Assembly (NCBI GenBank): GCA_963828755.1
Contig: CAWHFY010000007.1
Coordinates: 1-64,000 of the forward strand
Source: WHSW01 sp963828755
GTDB taxonomy: Bacteria > Actinomycetota > Thermoleophilia > Solirubrobacterales > 70-9
Length of the DNA: 64,000 nucleotides
Direction: 5' to 3'
The translations under genes were made by a program, and so were the position numbers. The notes below the pieces were generated by a model. That model ran no database searches. It was not told the DNA's origin and saw only the letters and a program-made list of their open reading frames with translations. How positions within the stretch are numbered: the first letter of the stretch is position 1; every line of letters begins with the position of its first letter. This document shows positions 28,135 to 37,128 of the stretch, one piece after another.

Positions 28135-29574
28135 TCAGTCGGCCCGCAGCTCGGCGCGCTTGATCTTTCCGCTCGCCGTCTTCGGCAGCTCGGGGGCGAA
28201 CTCGACGATTCGCGGGTACTTGTACGGGGCGGTGACGCCCTTGACGTGCTCCTGGAGCTCGCGTGCGAGCTCAGCGGAGCCGTTCCCCTCGCGCAGGACG
28301 ACGATCGCCCGCACCACGGAGCCGCGCTCGGGATCGGGGGCGGCAACCGCGGCCGCCTCGGCCACCGACGGGTGCGTGAGCAGGGCCGACTCGACCTCGA
28401 ACGGGCCGATCCGATAGCCGGCCGAGAGGATCAGGTCGTCGTCGCGGCCCTCGTACCAGAGGTAGCCGTCGGCATCCTCGCGGACGACGTCGCCGGTCGA
28501 CCACCACTCTGCGGCGTACGGATCGCAGCCGAGGTACCGGCTGAAGAAGGTCGGGCAGCTGCTCACCCGAACCTCGAGGATCTCGTCGACGATCCGCAGC
28601 TCGAATCCGGGAAGGGGCTTGCCCATCGAACCCGGCCGGATCTGGGCGCCGTCGAGATTGCCGGCCAGATGCCCGGTCTCGGTCTGACCGTAGCCATCGG
28701 CGATCTCGAGCCCGGTCGCCTCGCGCCAGGCATCGATCACCTCGGGGTTGAGGGCCTCGCCGGCGGAGACCATGCGCCGCAGCGACAGCGACGGGCCCAG
28801 CTCGCCGCGCTTCGCGAGCACCCGGTACTCGGTCGGCGCCTGGCAGAGGACGTCGACGGCCTCGCGCTCGATCAGCTCGAGGCGCTCGTGCGGCTCGAAC
28901 CGGCCCTCGACCAGCATCGCCGAGGCGCCGCACAGCCACGGCGCGAGAAAGACGTTGCGCGCGGACTTCGACCAGCCGGTCGCCGTCGTGCACCAGACGA
29001 GCTCGCCGGCCCGGGCGCCGAGCCAGCGCTCGGCCTGCGCTCGCTGTCCCGGCAGGTAACGCTGCGGGTGCAGGGCCGCGCGCGGCTCACCGGTGGTTCC
29101 CGACGTGAACACGATCAGCGCGGGGTCCTCGGGCTCGAGCGTCGCGATCTCGACCGGGGGGTGCTGCGGCCGGTCCTCGTCGAGCGACTCGGCGACCTCG
29201 GCAAGGGTCATGTATGGGATCCCGTCGGGGAGCTCGCCGAGCAGCTGCTCGTCGCCGACGCAGAGCGCCGGAGCCGCGATCGAGGCGCGTAGCTCGAGGT
29301 CGTGGCGGCGCAGCTGGGTGTTGCACGGCAGCGCGACCGCGCCCATCCGCCAGCAGGCGAGCAGCGCCAGGACCCACTCGACGCGGTTGCCGACCAGGGT
29401 CATGACGACGTCGCCGCGCCCGACCCCGCGCGCGGCGAACGCGCCCGAGAGGCCGGCCGACATCGCGATCAGCTCGCCGAAGTGCCAGACGCGGCGCTCA
29501 CCGTCGCGATCGACCGCGATCAGGGCCTGCTTGGAGGCCGGGAACGCTTCGAGCAGGTCGGAAATCAGGTTCAT
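28135..29574 (-). CDS. AMP-dependent acyl-CoA synthetase
   Basis: ANL-superfamily acid:CoA ligase of 479 residues. Motifs are VFTSGTTGEPRAALHP for the ATP loop, ADGYGQTETGHLAG, STGDVVREDADGYLWYEGRDDDLILSAGYRIGPFEVE, and the catalytic Lys in PKTASGKIKRAELR. Such length and motif set fit medium-chain or acetoacetate/benzoate-like ligases; substrate is not resolved. The ATG at 29574 is used. It is followed by the MFS gene 51 bp downstream on the same strand. Confidence 0.88.
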   Translation of the reverse strand: MNLISDLLEAFPASKQALIAVDRDGERRVWHFGELIAMSAGLSGAFAARGVGRGDVVMTLVGNRVEWVLALLACWRMGAVALPCNTQLRRHDLELRASIAAPALCVGDEQLLGELPDGIPYMTLAEVAESLDEDRPQHPPVEIATLEPEDPALIVFTSGTTGEPRAALHPQRYLPGQRAQAERWLGARAGELVWCTTATGWSKSARNVFLAPWLCGASAMLVEGRFEPHERLELIEREAVDVLCQAPTEYRVLAKRGELGPSLSLRRMVSAGEALNPEVIDAWREATGLEIADGYGQTETGHLAGNLDGAQIRPGSMGKPLPGFELRIVDEILEVRVSSCPTFFSRYLGCDPYAAEWWSTGDVVREDADGYLWYEGRDDDLILSAGYRIGPFEVESALLTHPSVAEAAAVAAPDPERGSVVRAIVVLREGNGSAELARELQEHVKGVTAPYKYPRIVEFAPELPKTASGKIKRAELRAD

Positions 29575-29701
29575 CGCGGTCACAGTCTGCCGGGAGCGGT
29601 GCTCGGGGGTGTGAGCGGTTCCACCCCTGGGGTGTCTGGCCGCAGCGTTCCGCTCGGCGGACGATCGACTGGTCAATCCACACCACCTCAGGAGGACAGA
29701 G

Positions 29702-30313
29702 ATGTTCAACCGGACCAAGACCCAGACCACCACCGACCAGTCCGACCGCAGGCCGCGCCGGTTCAGCTACGCGAACCTGATGTCGACGCTGGCGGTCTTC
29801 ATGGTCGTCGCCGGCGGTACCGCGATGGCGGCCTCGCTGGCGCCGAACAGCGTCAACTCGAAGTCGATCAAGGACAACGCGGTGAAGACGATCGACCTCA
29901 AGGACGGCAAGGCGGTGACGACGGACGACGTCGTCGACGATTCGCTGACCGGCATCGACGTCGCCGACAACAGCCTGACCGGCAACGACGTCGACGAGTC
30001 GAGCCTCGGCCAGGTGCCGGACTCGGCGAAGCTGCAAGGCCGCAGCGCCGCATCGTTCCTTTCGAACAACGTCTACAAGGCCGAGTCGGCGATCGGACCC
30101 GGCCAGGTCCTCGGCGACGGCACGTTCGTGCTCAGCAAGGCCTGCAACCCCGGCGACGTGCTGCTCTCCGGCGGCCCGGCGAACATCGCTGCGACCACCG
30201 ACATGGTCGAGAGCTTCCCGAGCCCCGGCACCACCAACAGCTGGACCGCTCGGGTCGACAAGAACGCGCAGACCGACAACTTCAGTGTCGTGATCCTGTG
30301 CATCGACCAGTAA
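29702..30313 (+). CDS. Secreted protein with pentapeptide-like turns, Thermoleophilia type
   Basis: Exported protein of 203 residues, function unknown. A membrane/signal segment is preceded by the typical FSYANLMSTLAVFMVV motif. Residues 45-105 contain quasi-repeats of about ten residues (NSVNSKSIKDNAVKTIDLKD, DSLTGIDVADNSLTGNDVDE), likely a beta-helical or turn-rich stalk. The C-terminal part has two Cys. This architecture is common in Solirubrobacterales genomes. AGGAGG lies before the ATG at 29702. Confidence 0.75.
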   Translation: MFNRTKTQTTTDQSDRRPRRFSYANLMSTLAVFMVVAGGTAMAASLAPNSVNSKSIKDNAVKTIDLKDGKAVTTDDVVDDSLTGIDVADNSLTGNDVDESSLGQVPDSAKLQGRSAASFLSNNVYKAESAIGPGQVLGDGTFVLSKACNPGDVLLSGGPANIAATTDMVESFPSPGTTNSWTARVDKNAQTDNFSVVILCIDQ

Positions 30314-30336
30314 TCCGGAAGCGTTAGGCCCCACGG

Positions 30337-30367
30337 CGCGGCGGCGGCCCGAGCGGTCGCCGCCGCG
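30337..30367. terminator. Bidirectional hairpin between convergent genes
   Basis: CGCGGCGGCG and CGCCGCCGCG form a perfect 10-bp stem with an 11-nt loop, centred between two convergent secreted-protein genes. Confidence 0.6.
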
Positions 30368-30375
30368 TTCGTGCG

Positions 30376-30825
30376 TCAGCAGTCGCCCGGGACGGCCAGC
30401 CCGCCGGACGCGGTGCCGATGCGCCCAGCGGCCTTCGCCGACACCGAGATCGTCGCGCCGCGGCAGGTCTGGGCGGCGAAGTCGAGGACCTCCAGCTGGC
30501 GGGGGCTGAGCCCGAAGCGCAGCTTCGCCCGTCGGTCGCGCACCTTCGCGTCGATCGGGCCGAGCCGGAAGCGGAAGTCGTCGGGATAGCCATCGACCAC
30601 CAGCTGCGCCTTGGCGCGCACCTGCTTGCCGCGCTTCGCGAGAACCTCGGCCTTGATCGCCTCATGGCGAAGGGCGCCGTCCTCGTTCGCGGTCAGCACG
30701 GTCACCTTCGGCTTCGGCGGCTTCGGCGGGTCCGGCTTCGCCGCCGCGATGCCCGAGGCTGCGAGCGCAGCGACGAGGACGACGCTCAGCGCCGCAAGTC
30801 GCGTATTGGGAGCGTCTGAAGACAT
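30376..30825 (-). CDS. Secreted hypothetical protein
   Basis: A 149-residue exported protein that I do not recognise. A signal peptide spans about residues 9-30 (LAALSVVLVAALAASGIAAAK). A short Pro/Lys stretch (PDPPKPPKPK) follows, then a beta-rich domain with two Cys near the end (QTCRGATIS, VPGDC) that could form a disulfide. No ribosome-binding site stands out. Confidence 0.65.
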   Translation of the reverse strand: MSSDAPNTRLAALSVVLVAALAASGIAAAKPDPPKPPKPKVTVLTANEDGALRHEAIKAEVLAKRGKQVRAKAQLVVDGYPDDFRFRLGPIDAKVRDRRAKLRFGLSPRQLEVLDFAAQTCRGATISVSAKAAGRIGTASGGLAVPGDC

Positions 30826-30888
30826 GGCCGACAGGGTTGCACGCCCGGCGGCGGCGGCAAGGACCGCGAGGTCCAGTAGCCGCCGCGT

Positions 30889-31159
30889 TCAGCGCCGCAG
30901 CTCGGTGCCGTCGTAGAGCTTCTTGACGACGACCGCGCCGGGCGGCGCAGCATCGAGGCAGAGCTCGCAGAGCACGCACTCGTCGAGGTTCGAGCGAACG
31001 ACCTCGACCCCGGCGTCGCCCGCCTTGAAGATGTCGACCGGGCAGACCTCTTCGAGCTTCTCGGCGAGCTCGAGATCGCCGCTTGACCTCATCGGCGACC
31101 TCGACGTCGATGAAGATGCCGTCGAGACCGCTCGCCGCTCGCCGCTCGCCGCTCGTCAT
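30889..31159 (-). CDS. Ferredoxin coupled to sucD, frameshifted
   Basis: Small iron-sulfur electron carrier of about 90 residues. Four Cys are visible: VCPVDIF, and the cluster ECVLCELCLDAAP. An extra base near 31085 divides the product between EVADEVK and GDLELAEKLEEV. The start ATG overlaps the sucD stop (ATGA), so it is translated with sucCD. Such ferredoxins often serve 2-oxoacid:ferredoxin oxidoreductases, suggesting a TCA-cycle link. The first eleven codons are built on a heptamer repeat. Confidence 0.8.
31128..31155. repeat. Heptamer microsatellite (CCGCTCG x4) at ferredoxin start
   Basis: Four exact copies of CCGCTCG in tandem lie within codons 2-11 of the ferredoxin gene. A repeat length of seven changes the frame with each unit gained or lost. 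Confidence 0.85.
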
Positions 31160-32064
31160 CCCAGCTTCTCCTTCACCACGTCCGGGATCTCGTGGATGCG
31201 CTCCACGACCGGGATGCCGGCGGCCTCGAGGCGGGCGATCTTCTCGGTCGCCGAGTCCTCCTTGCCCTCGACGATCGTGCCCGCGTGGCCGAAGCTCATC
31301 CCCTGCATCTCCTCGTCGTCCATGAACTTGCCGGCCATGAAGGCGACGATCGGCAGTCGCGAGTTGTTGGCCTCGCGCCAGTCGACCAGCTCGGCCTCCA
31401 TGCGCCCGCCGGGCTCGGTGTAGATGACGATCGCCTCGGTCTGCTCGTCGGCCTCGAACAGCGGCATCAGCTCGGCGTAGGTGGAGCCGATGATCGCGTC
31501 GCCGCCGATCGAGACCGCGGTCGAGACGCCGAGGCCGGCCGCGGTCAAGGTCGAGGAGATCTCCGTCGTCATCCCGCCCGAGCGCGACATGACGCCGACG
31601 CTGCCGGGCTTGTAGGCCTTCGCGGCGTCCTTGGCGGGGCCGCCGATGCCGCCCATCTTCGCGACCCCCGGGACGATCAGCCCGAGGCAGTTCGGGCCGA
31701 TGATCCGCGCGCCGCGCTCGTTCGCGAGCTCGACCATCTGGGCGACGTCGGCGCGCGGGATCCGCTCGGTGACGATCACGATCAGCTTGACGCCGTTCTC
31801 GATCGCCTCGAGCACCGCGTCCTTGGTGAACGCGGGGGGGACGGTGACCACGGCGCCGTCGGGGGCCGAGCCGTGGTGCTCGACGACCTGCTCGACCGTG
31901 TCGAAGACCGGCACGCCGTGGACCTCGCGGCCCTTGCGCCCCGGGGTGACGCCGCCGACGATCTTCGAGCCGAAGTCCAGGCACTCGCGGGTCAGGTTCA
32001 CGGCCTCGCGGCCGGTGATGCCCTGCACGATGAAGGTGAAGTCCTCGTTCAGGAGGATGGACAT
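31156..32064 (-). CDS. sucD: Succinyl-CoA ligase alpha subunit
   Basis: CoA-binding, phosphohistidine-bearing subunit, 302 residues, the normal SucD length. The N-terminus SILLNEDFTFIVQGITGREA is typical, with TPGRKGREVHGVPVFDTV, NCLGLIVPG and SRSGGMTTEIS. The active-site His is in SFGHAGTIVEG. ATG at 32064. In this sequence the sucC frame runs straight into it, probably because of one extra G in a run of five. It is followed by the overlapping ferredoxin gene. The partner beta chain is divergent, so malate or another acid cannot be fully excluded as substrate. Confidence 0.9.
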   Translation of the reverse strand: MSILLNEDFTFIVQGITGREAVNLTRECLDFGSKIVGGVTPGRKGREVHGVPVFDTVEQVVEHHGSAPDGAVVTVPPAFTKDAVLEAIENGVKLIVIVTERIPRADVAQMVELANERGARIIGPNCLGLIVPGVAKMGGIGGPAKDAAKAYKPGSVGVMSRSGGMTTEISSTLTAAGLGVSTAVSIGGDAIIGSTYAELMPLFEADEQTEAIVIYTEPGGRMEAELVDWREANNSRLPIVAFMAGKFMDDEEMQGMSFGHAGTIVEGKEDSATEKIARLEAAGIPVVERIHEIPDVVKEKLG

Positions 32065-33277
32065 CAGGCCGTCCCCCTGAATCTTCTGCACCGCAATCCC
32101 TGCCGCATCCCACATCGACGTACTGCGGTCGGCGTACTCGACCCCGTACTTGTCGAGGATCTTGTAGCCCTCCTCCTCCCAGGCGCCCGGGATGCGGAAG
32201 ATCGCGATCGTCTCGGCCGGGTCCTTGCCGAGCTCGAGGCAGGCCTTGATCACGCCGCGCGCGACGATGTCGACCCGGGTGTTGGAGACGATCGACATCA
32301 TCACCGCGATCTTCTCGACCCCGTCCTTCTTGCAGGACCTCCATCGCCAGGCCCTTTGACTTCGCGACCGAGGGGTTGCCGCCGATCTCGGCGTAGTTGG
32401 CGGGCTTGCCGCCCTGGCTGCGGACCGCGTCGGTGAGCGTCAGCGAGCCGCCGCCCGCGCCGATCACGAGCCCGAGGTTGCCGGTGAAGCCGTGGTCCTT
32501 GCCCTGGATCACGCCGCGGTGGTCGGCGGCGTCGATCGCCTTCACGTTGCGCTCGAAGTCCGAGGGCTCGTAGAGCTCGCGCGGCTCGTCGAGGTCGACC
32601 CCGATCTCCTGCAGCATCTTGCGGTGCCGGCCGACCGCCTCGTCCTCCATCTCCATGTGGGCGTCGAGGGCGACGAAGGAGCCGTCGGCGAGCCGGGCGA
32701 GCGGGTTGATCTCGGCCAGGGTCATGTCGTAGTCGCGCTGCAGGCGGGCGAGACGCGCGAGCACCGCGGTCGCGCGGTTGAGCTCCGAGCCGGTCATCCC
32801 GCAGCGGGCGACGGCCTGCTTGGCCTCGAAGTCGGCGATCGGGTGCAGGTTCGAGAGGTGGCCGCGCCCGACGTGGTCGGGGTGCTCCGCGGCGACCTGC
32901 TCGATGTCGATCCCGCCCATGTCGCTGAACAGCATCATCGGCCGCTTCGCGCGCCCGTCCCAGAGCACCGCCGCGTAGTACTCCTGCTCGATCTCGGCCT
33001 TGGGGTCGACGAGCACCCCGACCGGCATGTGGCCGCCGATCTCGAGCTCGAGGATCGCCGCCGCGTGCTCGGCTGCCTCGTCGGGCGTGTCGGCGAACTT
33101 GACCCCGCCGGCCTTCATCCGGCCGCCGGTCAGCACCTGGGACTTGATCACGGTCGGGCCGCCGATCTCCTCGGCGGCCTTGCGGGCCTCGTCCGCGGTC
33201 GTGCAGAAGCCGTACTTGGTGACCGGAATCCCGGCCCGCTCGACGATTCGGCGTGACTCGTATTCGTAAAAGCGCAT
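32064..33277 (-). CDS. sucC: Succinyl-CoA ligase beta subunit, frameshifted
   Basis: ATP-grasp beta subunit of acyl-CoA ligase, about 403 residues. The N-terminus MRFYEYESRRIVERAGIPVTK differs from classic SucC (NLHEYQAKEL) but keeps VIKSQVLTGGRMKAGGVK, AEINPLARL, GAGGGSLTLTDAV and GGKPANYAEIGGNPS. An extra base near 32335 divides MEVLQ from KDGVEKIAVMMSIVSNTRVD. With one G removed near 32080 the chain ends IQGTA and stops at TGATG overlapping sucD. The first-named substrate is succinate; a malate-CoA ligase relative is possible. Confidence 0.85.
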
Positions 33278-33322
33278 CGTGCGGCGCGGGAGACTAGATG
33301 ATTGAGCGATATCGTCGGCGCG

Positions 33323-34683
33323 GTGGAAGTGCGGACCGCCGATGTGATCGTCGTCGGCGCGGGCCTGGCAGGGCTCGCGGCGGCCCGCGAGGTCCGCGCG
33401 GCCGGGCGCGACGCGATCGTGCTCGAGGCACGCGACCGGGTCGGGGGGCGGACCTTGAACGCGCCGATCGGCGACGACAAGGTGGTCGAGCTCGGTGCCC
33501 AGTGGGTCGGCCCGACCCAGGATCGAGTGTTGGCGCTGATCCGCGAGCTCGGGCTCGAAACCTTCCCGACCTGGGCCGAGGGCGAGAGCATCTTCGAGCG
33601 CGGCGGCAAGCTCGGCCGCTACTCGGGCACGATCCCGCGCGCCAACCCGGTCGGGCTCGCCGAGGTCGGGGTGACGATGAAGCGCCTCAATCTGATGGCG
33701 GCCAAGGTGCCGCCGCATGCCCCGTGGCAGGCGCCGAATGCGGCCCGATGGGACTCCGAGACCTTCGCGACCTGGATGCGGCGAAACGTCCGCACCGAGG
33801 TCGCCCGCGACATCCTGCGGCTCGCGATCATCGGCGTCTGGGCCGCCGAGCCCCGCGATGTCTCGCTGCTGCACGTCCTCTTCTACATCCGCTCGGCGGG
33901 CTCGCTCGAGATCCTCACCGACACCGAGGGCGGCGCCCAGCAGGACCGGATCGTCGGCGGTTCGCAGCTGATCTCGCTGCGGATCGCCGAGCAGCTCGGC
34001 CCGACGGTGGTCGAGCTCTCCACCCCGGTGCGCTCGATCCGCCACAGCGACGCCGGGGTCACGGTCGTCTCCGACCGCGTGACGGTGAGCGCGACGCGGG
34101 CGATCGTCGCGATCCCGCCGACCCTCGCTGGCCGGATCGCCTACGACCCGCCGCTGCCGGCGCGCCGCGACGGGCTCTCGCAGCGGATGGCCCAGGGCAG
34201 CGTGGTCAAGTGCATGGCCGTCTACGAGCGCCCGTTTTGGCGCGATCGGGGCCTCTCCGGCGCGGTGACGAGCGTCTCCGGCCCGGTCTCGGTCGGCTTC
34301 GACAACTCCCCGCCCGACGGTTCGCCCGGGGTCCTGCTCGGCTTTCTCGAGGGCCGGGCGGCGCGCGAGGCGGCGGATCTGGCCGCGGACGAGCGGCGCA
34401 GCCTCGTCGCCGGGTCCTTCGCTCGCCTGTTCGGGCCCGAGGCCGCGAGTCCGATCGACTACGTCGACCGGGCGTGGGGAGCCGAGGAGTGGTCGCGAGG
34501 CTGTTACGGCGGCTACATGCCGACCGGGCGCCTGGACCGACTACGGCGCCGCGGTGCGCGAGCCGATCGGGCCGATCCACTGGGCCGGTGCCGAGACGGC
34601 GCTGGTCTGGAACGGCTACATGGACGGCGCGGTCGGCTCCGGCCAGGACGCCGCGACGCGCCGCGATCACCGCGCTCGCCTGA
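33323..34683 (+). CDS. Flavin monoamine oxidase-like protein, two frameshifts
   Basis: FAD-dependent amine oxidase of about 453 residues. The dinucleotide motif is VIVVGAGLAGLAAAREV, followed by LEARDRVGGRT and ELGAQWVGPTQDRVL. The C-terminal FAD motif appears as IHWAGAETALVWNGYMDGAV after correction. An extra G near 34527 and an extra C near 34655 interrupt the end. It probably deaminates a primary amine such as putrescine or a monoamine. The GTG at 33323 is preferred; a TTG at 33302 is possible. It is divergent from sucC. Confidence 0.85.
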
Positions 34684-34894
34684 TCCTGCGCAGCGTCCGC
34701 AAACACTCCGCAGCGGGCGTCCGTGGTCACCCCCGATGCTACTCGGCGCCTGCGCCGGGTACAACGTACGTGACGCCGACGCGTCGCCACGTGCGGCACA
34801 ATTGCCCCCCGCTGTCCGGCGCTCACGAGCCGGTAACAAGTGCTACAAGCGCTTTCACGGGCCACAATCAGAGATAAAGGAGTTGAACCTCAAG

Positions 34895-36708
34895 TTGTCC
34901 GAGACCACGGCCGCGACCAAGCAACTGACCGATAACCCGAAGCTGATCTCTTGGGTCGAGGAGATGGCCGAGCTGACTCAGCCGGACTCGATCCACTGGT
35001 GCGACGGATCGGCAGAGGAGTACGACCGGCTGTGCCAGGAGATGGTCGACGGCGGCACCTTCGAGCGGCTCTCGGACGCGAAGCGCCCGAACTCCTACCT
35101 CTGTCGCTCCGACCCCGGCGACGTCGCCCGGGTGGAGGACCGGACCTTCATCTGCTCGGAGCGAGAGGAGGACGCGGGGCCGACCAACAACTGGACCGAG
35201 CCGGCCGAGATGCGCTCGCGGATGCGCGACCTGTACCGCGGCTCGATGAAGGGCCGGACGATGTACGTCGTCCCGTTCTCGATGGGCCCGCTGGGCTCGC
35301 CGATCGCCCACATCGGCGTCCAGCTCACCGACTCGCCGTACGTCGCGGTCTCGATGCGGATCATGACCCGGATGGGCGAGGGCGCGCTCGACGTGCTCGG
35401 CGCCGACGGTGACTTCGTCCCCTGCCTGCACTCGGTCGGGATGCCGCTCGCCGACGGCCAGCACGGACGTCGCCGTGGCCGTGCAACCCGGACAACAAGT
35501 ACATCGTCCACTTCCCGGAGAGCCGCGAGATCTGGTCGTACGGCTCCGGATACGGTGGCAACGCGCTGCTCGGCAAGAAGTGCTTCGCGCTGCGGATCGC
35601 CTCGGCGATGGCTCGCGACGAGGGCTGGATGGCCGAGCACATGCTGATTCTGAAGCTGACCTCGCCCGAGGGTGAGGTCAAGTACGTGACCGGCGCCTTC
35701 CCGTCGGCCTGCGGCAAGACCAACCTGGCGATGCTGATCCCGACGCTCGAGGGCTGGACCGTCGAGACGGTCGGCGACGACATCGCCTGGATGAAGTTCG
35801 GCGAGGACGGCCGCCTGTACGCGGTCAACCCCGAGGCCGGCTTCTTCGGCGTCGCGCCGAACACCAGCCACAAGACGAACCCGAACGCGATGGACACGAT
35901 CGAGCGCAACTCGATCTTCACCAACTGCGCGCTCACCGACGATGGCGACATCTGGTGGGAGGGGATGACGGGCGAGCCGCCGGCCCACGCGATCGACTGG
36001 AAGGGCAACGACTGGACCCCGGAGTCGACCGACCCCGCGGCGCACCCGAACGCCCGCTTCACGACCCCGGCGGCGCAGTGCCCCTCGATCGCACCCGAGT
36101 GGGAGGACCCGGCCGGAGTCCCGATCGACGCCTTCCTGTTCGGCGGTCGCCGGGCGACGGTCGTGCCGTTGGTCGCCGAGTCCTATGACTGGGATCACGG
36201 CGTCTTCCTCGGCGCGACGATGTCGTCCGAGACGACCGCGGCCGCTGCCGGCGAGGTCGGCAGGCTGCGCTTCGACCCGATGGCGATGCTCCCGTTCTGC
36301 GGTTACAACATGGCCGACTACTTCCAGCACTGGGTCGAGCTCGGCGAGGCGCACGCCGACCAGATGCCGCGGATCTTCGTCGTCAACTGGTTCCGCAAGG
36401 ACGACGACGGCAGGTTCCTCTGGCCCGGGTTCGGCGAGAACAGCCGCGTGCTCGAGTGGGTCTTCCGCCGCTGCAACGGGGAGGGCGAGACGGTCGACAC
36501 GCCGATTGGGATGGTCCCGGCGCCGGGCGACCTGAAGCTCGACGGGCTCGAGATCTCCGACGAGGCGATCAACGAGCTGCTCACGGTCGACGCCGAGCAG
36601 GTCAAGGCGCAGCTGCCGCAGGTCGAGGAGTTCCTCGCTCAGTTCGGCGACAAGCTGCCGGAAGAGATCACCGCCCAGCTCGAGGCCCTGCGCAAGCGCC
36701 TCGGCTGA
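34895..36708 (+). CDS. pckG: Phosphoenolpyruvate carboxykinase (GTP), frameshifted
   Basis: Converts oxaloacetate and GTP to PEP, the entry to gluconeogenesis. The reconstructed length of about 604 residues fits the GTP family. Motifs are GAFPSACGKTNLAML (P-loop with the reactive Cys), DDIAWMKFGEDGRLYAVNPEAGFFGVAPNTS and GYNMADYFQHW. Two extra bases near 35460-35475 disturb ADGQ-TDVA-WPCNPDNKY. The start is uncertain: TTG at 34895 or at 34883, with AAAGGAG at 34876-34882. It converges on the thioesterase gene and would draw C4 acids made by the ethylmalonyl-CoA pathway. Confidence 0.93.
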
Positions 36709-36717
36709 GCGCCGGCT

Positions 36718-37121
36718 TCAGTCCGCGTACCGAGCGAGCCCCTCGCGGGCTCGCTCGGGGACCGGCTTCGTGCCGCCACGCTCGAGGTCGACGAAGACGT
36801 GGCGCAGCTCGCCCTCGGCGACGACCTCGCCGCCCGTTCGATCGCCAGCTGGGTCGTCATCGACGTGTTGCCGAGCGCGACCGAGCGGACGACCAGGTCG
36901 GCTTCGTCATCGAAGCCGAGCGCGGCGATGTAGCGGATCCGCGCCTCGTGGACGACCATGTCGGACCCGTCCTCGATCATCGCCACGTAGCCGCCGAGCT
37001 CGCGCCACAGCTCCGTCATCGCCAGGTCGAAGTACGCGAGGTAGTTGGCGTTGAAGACGTGCCCCTGCGGATCGCACTCGCTGTAGCGGACCCTGATCGT
37101 GTGGCGAAACTCGTCCCCCAT
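36718..37121 (-). CDS. 4HBT-fold acyl-CoA thioesterase next to malyl-CoA lyase, frameshifted
   Basis: Hotdog-fold thioesterase of about 135 residues. The N-terminus FRHTIRVRYSECDPQGHVFNANYLAYFDLA carries the 4-hydroxybenzoyl-CoA thioesterase motif with catalytic Asp in ECDPQGH. A shift near 36838 (one base missing or two extra) moves the end, GGEVVAEGELRHVFVDLERG, into another frame. It starts 7 nt after the stop of the lyase gene, so it is in the same operon. Malyl-CoA hydrolysis to malate is a context-based proposal; 4-hydroxybenzoyl-CoA or a general acyl-CoA is the alternative. Confidence 0.8.
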
Positions 37122-37128
37122 CGAGGTG

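Noticed and set aside
30662..34045. Very long open frame (over 1100 codons) on the minus strand across sucCD and the amine oxidase
   Set aside because: It is partly the real frame of sucC and partly an antisense or shifted shadow caused by high GC and by insertion errors; the Arg-rich translation outside sucC has no domain pattern.
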